From Cucumis sativus (taxonomy: Eukaryota > Streptophyta > Magnoliopsida > Cucurbitales > Cucurbitaceae), in assembly GCF_000004075.3 (NCBI RefSeq), contig NC_026661.2, positions 3,348,001-3,412,000 of the forward strand: a stretch of DNA of 64,000 bases, read 5' to 3'. The stretch's first letter is position 1. Each line of letters begins with the position of its first letter. A model generated the notes under the pieces. The model made no database searches. It was not told the origin of the DNA and saw only the letters and a program-made list of their open reading frames with translations. The position numbers and the translations under genes were made by a program. Shown here one piece after another: positions 1 to 10,762 of the stretch.

Positions 1-719
1 GTTAAAAATGTGATTGGACATTCGATTCTGCATATGAGAGTTTGAAAGAAAATGTCGGTGCAGACTAATTAGTGATGTATGGTATGCCTTGGTTTCTATC
101 TAATATGAAGTTCGGAAGTTTGGTGATTATTAGAAAACACATTCCCTTTTTTCGACTTTAAACACTTGTGGTCTTAGATGAGATTAGAAATGTACATCCT
201 GAACTTTTGAATAACTCTTAATTCAAACTTTATGGTGATAATACTAAATAGAAATAGTATGATCACTTTAAGTAACAACAATTACTCATGACTCATTCTT
301 TTTGTTTTGATTTTGGTTGGGTTGTATCCACACGGATGTTCTTTATATTCCATTAGTTATAAAAGATTGCTGCTCCATACAATTTTCCATCATGACCAAT
401 ATGTTCTTTATATTCCATTAGTTTATATGCTGCTCCATACAATTTTCCATCATGACCAATAAATAATGGTGATCGGAACGATAATTAAAATAATAGAAAA
501 ACTAAAATAGAATAAAGTTTAGATACCAATCTATAAATTTAAATCTATTATTTAATTTAAATTTTGTGAACCACCTCAAACAATATTTTGAACTTAAGCC
601 TAAGGTTCACTTTAATATATGGTCACCACATAAACTTTATTAAAGAAAAAGAGAGGAAAAAGGAAAAAATTCCCAAATTTGTCTCAAAAAAAAGAAGAAG
701 AAGAGGGAAAATCCTTTGT
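1..719. other. AT-rich flank with a short tandem duplication
   Basis: No gene is supported here. Positions 336-400 and 401-460 are two near-identical copies of a roughly 60-bp unit (both contain TGCTGCTCCATACAATTTTC), a local tandem duplication. The open frame on the plus strand at 588-899 is largely the antisense of the dirigent gene and has a low-complexity lysine-rich start, so I do not call it. Confidence 0.6.
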
Positions 720-1300
720 TTAGTAGTGAAAGACATAGACGTTATACTCCACTACGGCATCGCCGGAGCTGAAATTCAGGGCATGAGTCTTCGCCAGAGC
801 ATACCCACGAGCAAATCGGAAAAGCCCGCCGCCGCCGACCACTGGCATCTCTCTCTCACGGCGGACATAATCGTATTCCGCCCCAAGATGCTCAAATAAC
901 TCCCATTATATTTCCCTTCCACAAACGCGAAATTCATTACCATTAAGAGCCCAAATTCCGTTTTCGACGCCCCCGCGTAAAATCCTTGAGCTTTTCCCAG
1001 CAATTTTGACCCAATTTCCGGCCGTTCAGTCAGCGGATCATCCGTCATCACCACAGCGCCAAACAGAGTCCGTGAGGCATTGGACGACGGCGGTGGAACG
1101 ACAATCAGCGCCGTGGGGTTCCGGCCGCTGACGATGTCATGGAAGTAAAAGTGGAGATGACTCAGCTTCTCCCGCGCGAATGCCGAGCTTTTCCGGTGAC
1201 AGAACGGTGTCGGATGCGGCGAGGAGGGAGGTAAGGAAGAGAGAGAAAAAAGTGGCAGCTGCGACGGCGGTGAGGGCATGGGGATGAGAATTGGAGCCAT
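720..1300 (-). pseudogene. Dirigent-family protein gene with apparent frameshifts
   Basis: Dirigent proteins are small secreted apoplastic beta-barrel proteins that steer stereoselective phenoxy-radical coupling in lignan and lignin metabolism. The middle of this frame carries the family signature (HFYFHDIVSGRNPTA, then a typical FGAVVMTDDPLTE core and GRNTIMS). The family C-terminus (beginning REMPVVGG and ending [10 protein letters not shown], stop at 720-722) is present but in another frame, because a CT/GA dinucleotide run near 848-857 seems to have one extra unit. A good signal peptide (a Leu/Ala-rich core encoded about 1210-1278) and the usual LSPEKLG segment are also out of frame with the core, implying further small indels near 1172-1178 and 1276-1280. 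Start ATG is at 1298-1300. Three independent breaks suggest decay; the other genes in the window read cleanly, which argues against general assembly error. A recent allele broken only at the GA run is the alternative. Confidence 0.65.
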
Positions 1301-1920
1301 GGGAGTGGAGGAATTTGAAAGTATTTAAAACGGTGGAATTTCATTAATAATGAATTGTGTTTGATATAAACGGCGAGAAGAAAAGTAAAAGGTATTGGCG
1401 TAGGTGGATGGGTCCTTTGTGGTTCGACTTCTAAAGGAAAACAACAAAAAGAAATAATAGGATTTTTTATATTTACAAAATATATTAAAATTATTTTTAA
1501 AAGATATAGAGTTATTTGTTCTCAGTTCTTCATTTATTTATCACTATTTCATTATAGAAGCAAACAAGAAAGACATTGCCTTCGAAACTTATAAATCTTT
1601 GTTGAAACGTTTGATTTACTTCAAGAAATAAAATGCCTTCTTATTGAAATTTTCTAATTCTACTTAGTAACTTTAAAAACTAAACTTATTTCTCTCCTTT
1701 GCACAACATGATTTTGATTTTCTAAATTTTTTATTTTATGTTTTACTATGATATAATAGAATATCAATTCATCTTTTATGTCAATGTTAAACTTGGAAAA
1801 AATATGAAAATATGATAAAAATATGTGATGTTGATGGAGATTTAATAATATGTCACCTAGCTTCTTTTGAAATTCAAGAAGTAAACAAACACGAAGCGTG
1901 AATTAAAATTAGGATATGCG
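1301..1920. other. Intergenic, dirigent upstream region
   Basis: Short AT-rich stretch between the dirigent start codon and the 5' LTR. I see no open frame or repeat that I can support. The bases abutting the LTR are ATGCG, which do not match the 5 bases after the 3' LTR (GCATC). Confidence 0.5.
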
Positions 1921-2250
1921 TGTTGAATAAGAAATTTTGAGACCAATCACAAGTTGCCACATCATTTATTAAGTTAATGATGAAAAGTACAAATAATTAA
2001 ATTTGGGACTAATTAAAATTGACACATGCCCCAAATTAAAGAGTTAAAATAAATAAATTGGTCATTCTAATAATGCCACATGTTTTCATATTAATCGTTG
2101 GATTAAGTTAATCATTTTAGTTCAATTAAGCCAAAAAAAAAGCTTAATTGAGCCCAAAGACTAAATATAACCTAAGTCCATATGGTTGAGCCCATGGGTC
2201 TGGTCCATGGACCAACCAAGTTCAAACCCATAAAGCCCACCAGTGAACTC

Positions 2251-2259
2251 TATAAATAG
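2251..2259 (+). promoter_or_regulatory. LTR TATA box
   Basis: CTCTATAAATAGAGG is a canonical plant TATA context, conserved in the 3' LTR at 14582-14589. Transcription would be expected to start near 2280-2285, which places the 55-bp CACGTG array inside the transcribed leader. Confidence 0.7.
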
Positions 2260-2411
2260 AGGAATTCTCCTCATTTGCAGGGGTTGGAAAATTTTGACTC
2301 TAGAAGATCCAGAGAGAATTCTTCCAAAAGCTAGAAGACTCCCTAACTTCTGAAGTTGACCACTCGAAGATTGAAGCTGTTTTGAAGATACAAACTTTCT
2401 TCCAAGACTCC

Positions 2412-2796
2412 AACTTCAAGAACATCACGTGCTCCGCTTCCTCAAATCAAGCGTAAGCATTCAACCAACTTGAAGAAAATCACGTGCTCCGCTTCTCCAA
2501 ATCAAGCGTAGACGTTCAACAAACTTCAAGAACATCACGTGCTCCGCTTCTCCAAATCAAGCGTAGACGTTCAACAAACTTCAAGAACATCACGTGCTCC
2601 GCTTCCTCAAATCAAGCGTAAGCATTCAACCAACTTGAAGAAAATCACGTGCTCCGCTTCTCCAAATCAAGCGTAGACGTTCAACAAACTTCAAGAACAT
2701 CACGTGCTCCGCTTCTCCAAATCAAGCGTAGACGTTCAACAAACTTCAAGAACATCACGTGCTCCGCTTCCTCCAAATCAAGCGTAGACATACAGT
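2412..2796 (+). repeat. 55-bp tandem array with CACGTG in each unit (5' LTR, 7 copies)
   Basis: CACGTG begins at 2426, 2481, 2536, 2591, 2646, 2701 and 2756, an exact 55-bp spacing. Each unit reads about ATCACGTGCTCCGCTTC followed by CAAATCAAGCGTA. Unit subtypes (ending GTAAGCATTCAACC or GTAGACGTTCAAC) appear in the order A-B-B-A-B-B-C, so a three-unit block was duplicated. Confidence 0.9.
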
Positions 2797-2922
2797 TGAG
2801 AGAGAATCAGAGGATCAAATTCTAGAGATTGAACCGCATCGCATCAAATCAACAAAAATACAACATCAACCCAAGTTCAAGTCCACGAATTAAATTTCTC
2901 CGGAAATCTCGTGCGAACAAAT

Positions 2923-2940
2923 TGGCACGCCCGGTGGGAC
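2923..2940 (+). other. Primer binding site
   Basis: TGGCACGCCCGGTGGGAC lies three bases after the LTR end and begins with TGG, as expected for pairing to a tRNA 3' CCA. I have not identified the tRNA with certainty; tRNA-Arg is used by related Ogre elements. Confidence 0.75.
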
Positions 2941-2990
2941 CATCTCTACCTCTCATCTCTCTCTCATCATCTAGATCTACAAGCAAATCA

Positions 2991-5924
2991 ATGGCATCAA
3001 AGAAAGCTGCATCCAAATCTTCAGCTGCAAGCGACACCTACACGGGACCTATCACCCGTAGTCGTTCCAAGGGGATCATCCAAGGGCAAGACCAAGGTTC
3101 CGCCATCGCGCAGAGCATCCTGAAGCAATTGATGGAATCTCCTAAAGCTGGAATTGTCATCAAGGAAAATCCTCTATATAATGCTTATGATTCTGCCTCT
3201 AGCAGGTCACTGAAAGAAGCACACCCAGATGTGATGTCCGTCATGATGGCTGATGTAGCAGTCGAGACTGCCATGGCGGAGATGGAGAGAAAAATTAATC
3301 TCCTGATGAAGGTTGTTGATGAACGAGACCACGAAATTGCAGCTTTAAAGGAGCAGATGCAGACTCGTGAAACTGCTGAATCGAGTCAAACTCCTGTCGT
3401 TAAAGTTGATGACAAAGGGAAGAACGTGGTACAAGAAAATCAGCCACAACAACAATCAACTTCTGTGGCTTCTCTCTCGGTTCAACAATTACAAGATATG
3501 ATCACAAGCTCCATCAGAGCACAATATGGAGGCCCATCTCAGACTTCTTTCATGTACTCTAAACCATACACCAAAAGAATCGACAACTTGAGAATGCCGC
3601 TTGGATATCAGCCTCCAAAATTCCAGCAGTTTGACGGAAAGGGCAATCCAAAACAGCACGTTGCTCACTTCGTCGAAACATGTGAGAATGCAGGATCAAG
3701 AGGAGATCAACTAGTCAGACAATTTGTTCGAAGCTTGAAAGGAAATGCTTTTGAATGGTATACTGATCTGGAGCCAGAAAGCATTGAGAGTTGGGAACAA
3801 CTAGAAAAGGAGTTTCTCAATCGCTTCTACAGCACCAGGCGTACTGTAAGCATGATGGAGCTTACAAATACGAAACAAAGAAAGGGAGAACCAGTCATCG
3901 ACTACATCAATAGATGGAGAGCTCTAAGTCTTGACTGTAAAGATCGGCTCACCGAACTGTCGGCTGTAGAAATGTGCACCCAAGGCATGCACTGGGGACT
4001 CCTCTACATTTTGCAGGGAATAAAGCCCCGCACATTTGAAGAACTGGCAACTCGAGCTCATGATATGGAGTTGAGCATCGCCAGTAGAGGAACTAAAGAT
4101 TTTCTTGTTCCTGAAGTAAAGAAAGATAAGAAAGAGATGAAAGGTGCTGAAAAGATAGTGAAAAGCACCTCGAAAGAATCTATGGTCGTAAACACAACCC
4201 CGCTGAAATTCTCCAAAGGAAAGGAAGCGAGGGTTGAAAAGAAGGATGATGGAAGCGAAAGGCGACGTCTGACTTTAAAAGAAAGGCAGGAAAAAGTTTA
4301 CCCATTTCCTGATTCAGATATCGCTGACATGCTAGAGCAACTACTAGAGAAGCAGCTGATCCAGCTGCCAGAATGTAAACGACCTGAGCAAGCAGGAAAG
4401 GTAGATGATCCCAATTACTGCAAGTATCATCGGGTCATCAGTCATCCAGTAGAGAAATGCTTCGTGCTGAAGGAGCTAATTCTAAGGTTGGCTCGTGAGA
4501 AAAGGATTGAGCTAGATTTGGAGGAAGTAGCTCAAACAAACCACGCTGAAGTGACGATAATGTCTGAGGCTTCTTCGTCGAGATTGATTTTTGAGCAAAG
4601 GAAAAGCTTGGTCCAGTTCGGGACCTTTGAGCCTATAGTTGTCCAATTCTTTCAGGAAATCTCATACGAGGATCCTCAAGGAGAGAAAAGACCAATCGAA
4701 GAAGAAGACGATGAAGGGTGGATAGTGGTGACCCACCGAAAGAAAAGACAGTCGATCCCGACCCAAAGAGAGTCTCGCTCTTACCAAAACTATAGAAGAG
4801 GAAATAAGACTCAAAAGAATAAGAAAAAGAAGAAGACTCATAAGCTTAAGCTCGTACATAATGAAGACATGAATTTCTCTCGACCTCAACGCTTAGTGAC
4901 CTTGGCAGACTTCCTTCCAAAAAGCTTCCTTTGTGATCATCAGGATGAAGACCCAGAAGTCGTTGCGTGTCATGCTATCAACACAACGGAGGAAGAAATA
5001 ATCCCTCCAAGATCACTAGAAGGAGAGGGAGTATCAAAAGACCTTTCAAGGTTTAATGTAGAGGATCTATTATCACTTCCTCAAGAGACCAAAACCATCC
5101 TTATTGATGCATTGCTAAATTCAAGAGCATCAAGTTCGAGTACTCCGACTATGACATATGAGAGTGGTTCTTATTGTATGTCTATAGACTTCTCAGATGA
5201 GGATTTGTTGTTGGGATCTAAACTTCATAATAGACCTTTGTATGTTTCTGGATACGTTCGAGAACAGAGAGTCGATCGAATCCTCATTGATAATGGCTCA
5301 GCTGTCAACATAATGCCAAAGTCGACTATGTGGCAATTAGGCATCTTGATGGACGAGCTCTCAAATAGCAAGCTAGTAATTCAAGGTTTTAACCAAGGTA
5401 GCCAAAGAGCAATAGGCATGATACGGTTAGAACTCATAATTGGCGACCTAAAGGCCAGTGCATTGTTTCATGTCATAGACTCAAGGACTACTTACAAGTT
5501 GTTACTAGGGCGTCCTTGGATTCATGGAAACGGAGTAGTAACTTCAACACTGCATCAGTGCTTCAAATTTTATCAGGACGGTGTAAAGAAGGTTGAAGCC
5601 GACTCTAATCCATTCTCAGAAGCTGAGTCTCACTTCGCAGATGCAAAGTTTTATTCAAAGAATAATAATATTTTAGAAGTTTTGCCTGCAGAAACCCCTC
5701 TTACAAAAGGAGAAGATAATTCACAACTGAAATCACTCGCAACCACAGAACCACATGAAAGTGCGAGAACCTTTAACTCTGGAAAGGGTGAAGCATACAC
5801 TCGCAACACAAAGGGTATGATCTTGAAGATGAAAATGCTGCAAACACACCAGTTTTGCGTTATGTCCCTCTGTCAAGGCGCAAGAAAGGCGAATCACCAT
5901 TCATGGAGTCTCCAAAAGGTTTGA
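2991..5924 (+). CDS. Retrotransposon gag and aspartic protease
   Basis: I take the ATG at 2991, the first methionine well after the primer binding site; the frame is open further upstream into the LTR. From there the frame encodes 977 residues. Residues about 213-355 match the plant retrotransposon gag domain (FDGKGNPKQHVAHF, then the FRSLKGNAFEWY-like and EFLNRFYSTRR motifs). A retropepsin-like protease follows near residues 760-845, with active-site DNGS in place of the commoner D-S/T-G-A/S and a downstream LLLGRPWIHG motif. A basic segment near residue 590-625 could bind nucleic acid; I see no CCHC knuckle. The frame ends at 5924 through a probable frameshift (about 5.81-5.94 kb), after which the next pol segment continues in another frame. 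Confidence 0.85.
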   Translation: MASKKAASKSSAASDTYTGPITRSRSKGIIQGQDQGSAIAQSILKQLMESPKAGIVIKENPLYNAYDSASSRSLKEAHPDVMSVMMADVAVETAMAEMERKINLLMKVVDERDHEIAALKEQMQTRETAESSQTPVVKVDDKGKNVVQENQPQQQSTSVASLSVQQLQDMITSSIRAQYGGPSQTSFMYSKPYTKRIDNLRMPLGYQPPKFQQFDGKGNPKQHVAHFVETCENAGSRGDQLVRQFVRSLKGNAFEWYTDLEPESIESWEQLEKEFLNRFYSTRRTVSMMELTNTKQRKGEPVIDYINRWRALSLDCKDRLTELSAVEMCTQGMHWGLLYILQGIKPRTFEELATRAHDMELSIASRGTKDFLVPEVKKDKKEMKGAEKIVKSTSKESMVVNTTPLKFSKGKEARVEKKDDGSERRRLTLKERQEKVYPFPDSDIADMLEQLLEKQLIQLPECKRPEQAGKVDDPNYCKYHRVISHPVEKCFVLKELILRLAREKRIELDLEEVAQTNHAEVTIMSEASSSRLIFEQRKSLVQFGTFEPIVVQFFQEISYEDPQGEKRPIEEEDDEGWIVVTHRKKRQSIPTQRESRSYQNYRRGNKTQKNKKKKKTHKLKLVHNEDMNFSRPQRLVTLADFLPKSFLCDHQDEDPEVVACHAINTTEEEIIPPRSLEGEGVSKDLSRFNVEDLLSLPQETKTILIDALLNSRASSSSTPTMTYESGSYCMSIDFSDEDLLLGSKLHNRPLYVSGYVREQRVDRILIDNGSAVNIMPKSTMWQLGILMDELSNSKLVIQGFNQGSQRAIGMIRLELIIGDLKASALFHVIDSRTTYKLLLGRPWIHGNGVVTSTLHQCFKFYQDGVKKVEADSNPFSEAESHFADAKFYSKNNNILEVLPAETPLTKGEDNSQLKSLATTEPHESARTFNSGKGEAYTRNTKGMILKMKMLQTHQFCVMSLCQGARKANHHSWSLQKV

Positions 5925-6068
5925 AAGTTGGGACATCGAAATCATAAAAGAAAGCTTCACTACACCACTAACTAAGATAGCGAAGCAAGGAGGTAAAGGT
6001 AGATCTGGTGGAAGCAAACTTGCCCCAAAGGCGAACGAAAGACGGATTCGACCCCAAGGGCTTACAAA

Positions 6069-7397
6069 TTGATGGCGAAAGCAGGTTATGACTTCACAGC
6101 TCACACCGAGTTTAAAAGCTTGGAAATTCATGACCGACCTGAGCTCTCCTCAACTCAAAAGAAGCTTCTACGGGAAGGACATTCTATACCCGTGTCGAGA
6201 AAAGGACTCGGATACAAGTCGCCAGAACCGATCCGTATAACTAAAAAGGGGAAGGAAAAAGTGGTTGACATCAATCATATAACTATAGAGGAGGATGACA
6301 ATACTGACGTAAAAGAAGGTGATAATCAGAGAATCTCAGTATTTGATCGAATTAGACCATCTGTTGCACGTCCCGTAGTATTTGAAAGGCTAAGCATGAC
6401 AGAGGCAGAAAGAGAAAGGCTCCAGTCAGTACCAAACCTTGAGAGACATTCGGTCTTTCGAAGGCTAACTACGACTCCCATAAAGGAAGAAAGCACATGC
6501 CATGCCTTGACAACTACAAGACCATCAGCCTTTGAAAGGCTAGGTGTGTCTAAAAAGAAAAATGTACAAGCACCCCGTGCTCCGATTTTTAATCATCTCG
6601 GGGATAAAGGATCACACGACAACATTGATTCCAACATAGATACAAAGAAGAAGGAACCAATGTCTCGTGTGAAAGTTTGGCGTCGAATTAAGCATACAGA
6701 TGTCGATAATTATCGTAGTAAGAAGTTTCCTTGCGAGACAAAGGAAAATGGAGAAATTCATAGCAACGTTCCTTCTCGCATGAAAAGAAAAACTTTTGTT
6801 ACTCTCAATACAAGTCAAGGTTCGTTAAAGGTAAAAAGACATGATGTTATACTAACGAATCCTGAAAAAGAAGGGTCGGAACAAGGGGAAGGTGAAACTT
6901 CATGTCATCACATCACCATTATTGAGGAATCAGAGACTGGAACTCATGAAGAAGACGCAGAAAATGCCCCACAAAGTTTAGAGGATGGTGGTCAATCTAC
7001 TGTAGACGAGCTAAAAGAGGTGAACCTTGGTACAATAGAGGAACCACGTCCGACTTTCATTAGTGCGTCCCTCTCTAATGAAGAGGTGGATAAATATATG
7101 AGTTTGCTCACCGAATACAGGGACATCTTTGCGTGGTCGTACAAGGAGATGCCAGGACTTGACCCAAAAGTAGCAGTCCATCATCTTGCAATTAAACCCG
7201 GATATCGACCGATTAAACAAGCACAACGACGTTTTCGACCGGAGCTTATCCCTCAAATCGAGGTGGAAGTCAACAAGTTGATCGAAGCAGGATTCATTCG
7301 CGAGGTCAAATATCCAACGTGGATAGCAAACATTGTCCCTGTTAGAAAAAAAAATGGACAACTTCGCGTTTGTGTAGACTTTCGCGATCCTGAATAA
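6069..7397 (+). pseudogene. Pol segment 1: linker and start of reverse transcriptase
   Basis: An open frame of 442 residues joining protease to reverse transcriptase. It ends with the N-terminal RT region, including the GFIREVKYPTWIANIVPVRK-type fingers motif and CVDFRD. It stops at 7397 in the middle of the fingers/palm. Residues 1-330 are a lysine- and glutamate-rich linker with several repeated FERL-type short motifs and no recognised fold. The upstream methionine is not a real start; it is simply the first after the frameshift. The stretch 7398-7605 still shows RT palm motifs but split over frames by small indels. Confidence 0.8.
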
Positions 7398-7605
7398 TGC
7401 ATGCCCTAAAAGATGATTTTCCCTTTGCCCATCACCGAAATCCATGGTTTGATGCAACTACTGGACACGAGGCGTTGTCGTTTATGGATGGGTCGTTCTG
7501 GATATAATCAAAAATACGGATGGCCCTCTCAGATGAAGAAATGACAGCTTTCAGAACTTCCAAAGGGAATATACTGTTACAAGGTGATGCCCTTTGGATT
7601 GAAAA

Positions 7606-7872
7606 ATGCCGGCGCTACTTATCAACGTGCCATGCAGAAAAGTGTTTGATGATATGTTGCACAGGTATGTTGAATGTTATGTTGATGATCTTGTAGTCAA
7701 AACAAAGAGACGACAAGACCATTTGAAGGATCTAAAAGTCGTGTTTGATCGCTTGCGAAAATATCAGCTAAGGATGAACCCTCTCAAGTGTGCGTTTGGT
7801 GTAACTTCAGGAAAATTTCTTGGCTTCATTGTAAGGCATCGAGGGATCGAAAATAGACCAGTCCAAGATTGA
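7606..7872 (+). pseudogene. Pol segment 2: reverse transcriptase palm with YVDD
   Basis: Contains the catalytic YVDD box at 7678-7689 and the following KTKRRQDHL and NPLKCAFGV motifs typical of Ty3/gypsy RT. The frame ends at 7872 through a small indel and RT continues from 7886 in another frame. Confidence 0.8.
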
Positions 7873-7885
7873 TGCCATTCAGAAG

Positions 7886-8806
7886 ATGTCAAGACCTAAA
7901 AGTTTGCATGACCTAAGAAGTCTCCAAGGAAGATTGGCTTACATCCGAAGGTTCATCTCTAACTTGGCCGGTCGGTGTCAACCTTTTCAAAAGTTGATGA
8001 GAAAAGGAGAAAATTTTGTGTGGGATGAAGCTTGTCAGAACGCTTTTGATAGCATAAAGAAATACTTGCTTACTCCCCCAGTGCTGGGAGCTCCAGTACC
8101 TGACAAACCACTAATATTGTACATTGCTGCACAAGAAAGGTCCTTAGGAGCATTACTGGCACAAGAAGAGGTAAAGGGAAAGGAGCGTTCTCTCTACTAT
8201 CTAAGCAGAACATTAATTGGGGCTGAAGTTAACTATTCTCCTATCGAAAAGATGTGTCTTGCACTTTTCTTTGCCATTGATAAGTTGAGGCATTATATGC
8301 AGGCCTTCACGGTTCATCTAGTGGCAAAAGCAGACCCTATAAAGTATGTTCTATCCAGGCCAATCATCGCTGGACGCTTAGCCAAATGGGCGGTTCTACT
8401 CCAACAATATGACATTGTCTATATTCCCCAAAAGGCGATAAAAGGACAAGCGCTAGCAGACTTTTTAGCAGACCACCCAATTCCTTCGGATTGGAAGTTA
8501 TGTGATGACCTACCAGACGATGAGGTTTTCTTCACAGAAGTTATGGAACCTTGGACTATGTACTTCGATGGTGCAGCTCGAAGAAGTGGTGCGGGGGCAG
8601 GCATTGTCCTCATTTCTCCTGAGAAGCATATGTTGCCTTATAGCTTTGCACTTTCCGAATTGTGTTCAAACAATGTGGCTGAATATCAGGCTTTGATAAT
8701 TGGCCTTCAAATAGCATTAGAAATCGGAGTGTCATTCATAGAGGTCTATGGTGATTCAAAATTGATAATCAATCAACTCTCGCTTCAATATGACGTGAAA
8801 ACATGA
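7886..8806 (+). pseudogene. Pol segment 3: RT thumb, gypsy RNase H, start of second RNase H
   Basis: Opens with RT connection sequence (LRSLQGRLAYIRRFI), then the gypsy RNase H (DKPLILYIAAQERSLGALLA through ADFLADHP, about 8100-8485). A second RNase H follows from about 8549, with its acidic residues in YFDGAA, NNVAEYQALI and VYGDSKLIINQ. Two RNase H modules in this order mark the Tat clade; the second is the archaeal-like type. The frame breaks at 8806, just before the last part of the second RNase H. Confidence 0.85.
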
Positions 8807-8810
8807 AGAC

Positions 8811-10301
8811 TTGAAGCCATATTTTGCTTATGCTCGACAATTGATGGAAAAGTTTGATAATGTGATGTTAGAACATGTCCCTAGAGTAGAAAATAAGAGA
8901 GCGGATGCATTGGCAAATTTAGCCACGGCCTTGACCATGCCAGATGATGTAACTCTGAACATACCACTTTGTCAACGATGGATTATACCCCCAGTTAGGC
9001 CTGAATGTCAGGAAGTGAACATGGCAACATCCTATTTGATTGATGAAGAAGATTGGCGTCAACCCATCATAGAGTATCTTGAACATGGAAAGCTTCCAAA
9101 GGATTCTCGTCATAAAATTGAGATACGAAGAAGGGCAGCACACTTCATTTATTACAAGGGAACTTTATATCGCCGTTCTCTTGAAGGGCTCTTCCTTCGA
9201 TGTCTCGGAAAGGAAGATTCGGTAAAAGCTCTAAAGGAAGTACATGCAGGTGTTTGTGGAGCACATCAATCGGGACCAAAGCTTCAATTCCAGCTAAGAA
9301 GAATGGGCTACTACTGGCCTAAGATGATCCAAGATTCAATAGACTATGTGAAGAAGTGTGAGCCTTGTCAATACCATGCAAACTTCATACACCAACCTCC
9401 AGAACCTCTTCATCCAACTGTGGCTTCTTGGCCTTTTGAGGCTTGGGGACTCGATCTGGTTGGCCCCATTACACCAAAATCATCAGCAGGACATTCTTAT
9501 ATCCTAGCAGCAACAGACTATTTTTCAAGGTGGGCTGAGGCCATTTCATTGAGAGAAGCCAAGAAGGAGAACGTGGCAGACTTTATTCGAACACACATCA
9601 TCTATCGATACGGTATTCCACATCGAATCGTGACGGATAATGGAAAGCAATTCTCCAATAGTATGATGGACAAGTTATGTGAAAAATTCAAATTCAAGCA
9701 ATATAAGTCATCCATGTACAACGCAGCTGCGAATGGACTAGCAGAAGCATTCAACAAAACATTGTGTAATCTTTTAAAGAAAATTGTCTCCAAGTCAAAG
9801 AGGGATTGGCAAGAAAAGATCGGCGAGGCATTATGGGCTTATCGGACGACTCATCGCACCCCTACAGGGGTTACACCATATTCGCTTGTTTACGGTGTGG
9901 AGGCTGTCCTTCCTCTCGAAAGGGAAATTCCGTCACTAAGAATGGCAGTACAAGAGGGATTGACTACCGAAGATAATGTGAAGTTACGTCTTCAAGAATT
10001 AGAAGCACTTGACGAAAAGCGATTAGAGGCTCAGCAAGCATTGGAATGTTATCAAGCGAGAATGTCCAAAGCTTTTGATAAACACGTTAAACCTCGCTCC
10101 TTTCAAGTCGGTGATCTAGTACTTGCCGTAAGGAGACCGATCATCACAACAAGGCATACAGGAAATAAGTTCACACCTAAATGGGATGGACCTTACATTG
10201 TTAAAGAAGTTTATACAAATGGCGCATACAAGATCGTTGATCAAGACGGACTACGAATTGGCCCAATCAATGGTAAATTTCTTAAAAAATTTTATGCTTA
10301 A
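8811..10301 (+). pseudogene. Pol segment 4: end of second RNase H and integrase
   Basis: The segment starts with the closing motif of the second RNase H (NKRADALANLA). The integrase zinc-binding module follows (VHAGVCGAHQSG, then KKCEPCQ). The catalytic core has Asp at 9453-9455 (GLDLVGP), Asp at 9636-9638 (VTDNG) and Glu at 9744-9746 (LAEAFNK), a D-D-35-E arrangement. The C-terminal part (VGDLVLAVRRP, PKWDGPYIVKEV) is typical and ends at a natural stop. Integrase itself therefore looks intact although it has lost in-frame linkage to RT. Confidence 0.88.
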
Positions 10302-10312
10302 TTTTGTTAGGT

Positions 10313-10762
10313 AAAAAAAAAAAAAAAAAAAAAAAGTTGAACTACGTTATGACTTGATCCCTATATTATAAAGGGTACGTAGGCAGCTTAAGGAAAACCT
10401 TAAGCCCAGTCCAGCAAAAAAAAAAAAGTTGAACTACGTTATGACTTGATCCCTATATTATAAAGGGTACGTAGGCAGCTTAAGGAAAACCTTAAGCCCA
10501 GTCCAGCAAAAAAAAAAAAAAAGTTGAACTACGTTATGACTTGATCCCTATATTATAAAGGGTACGTAGGCAGCTTAAGGAAAACCTTAAGCCCAGTCCA
10601 GCAAAAAAAAAAAAGTTGAACTACGTTATGACTTGATCCCTACATTATAAAGGGTACGTAGGCAACTTAAAGAAAACTTTAAGTTCAGTCCACCATTATA
10701 AAAAAAAAAAAAAAAAAAACCTTGAACTACGTCGTGAGTTAATTCTTTTCTTCAAAGGGTGT
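10313..10762 (+). repeat. 92-95-bp tandem repeat with A-tract and hairpin (4 copies plus a partial)
   Basis: GTTGAACTACGTTATGACTT starts at 10336, 10428, 10523 and 10615, with a diverged partial copy near 10720. Each unit has an inverted repeat (GCTTAAGG-AAAA-CCTTAAGC in copies 1-3) and ends in a run of A. Copy 4 reads ACTTAAAG-AAAA-CTTTAAGT, so both arms changed together. Confidence 0.9.

Larger units (their letters stand above)
1921..2919 (+). repeat. 5' LTR (999 bp)
   Basis: Direct repeat of 14241-15032, with TG and CA ends. It contains a TATA box (TATAAATAG, from 2251) and, downstream of it in the presumed R/U5 part, a seven-copy 55-bp array (2412-2796). It is about 207 bp longer than the 3' LTR, mainly because it has four more array units. 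Confidence 0.93.

Noticed and set aside
588-899. 103-codon plus-strand frame
   Set aside because: Mostly the antisense of the conserved dirigent C-terminus; low-complexity start.
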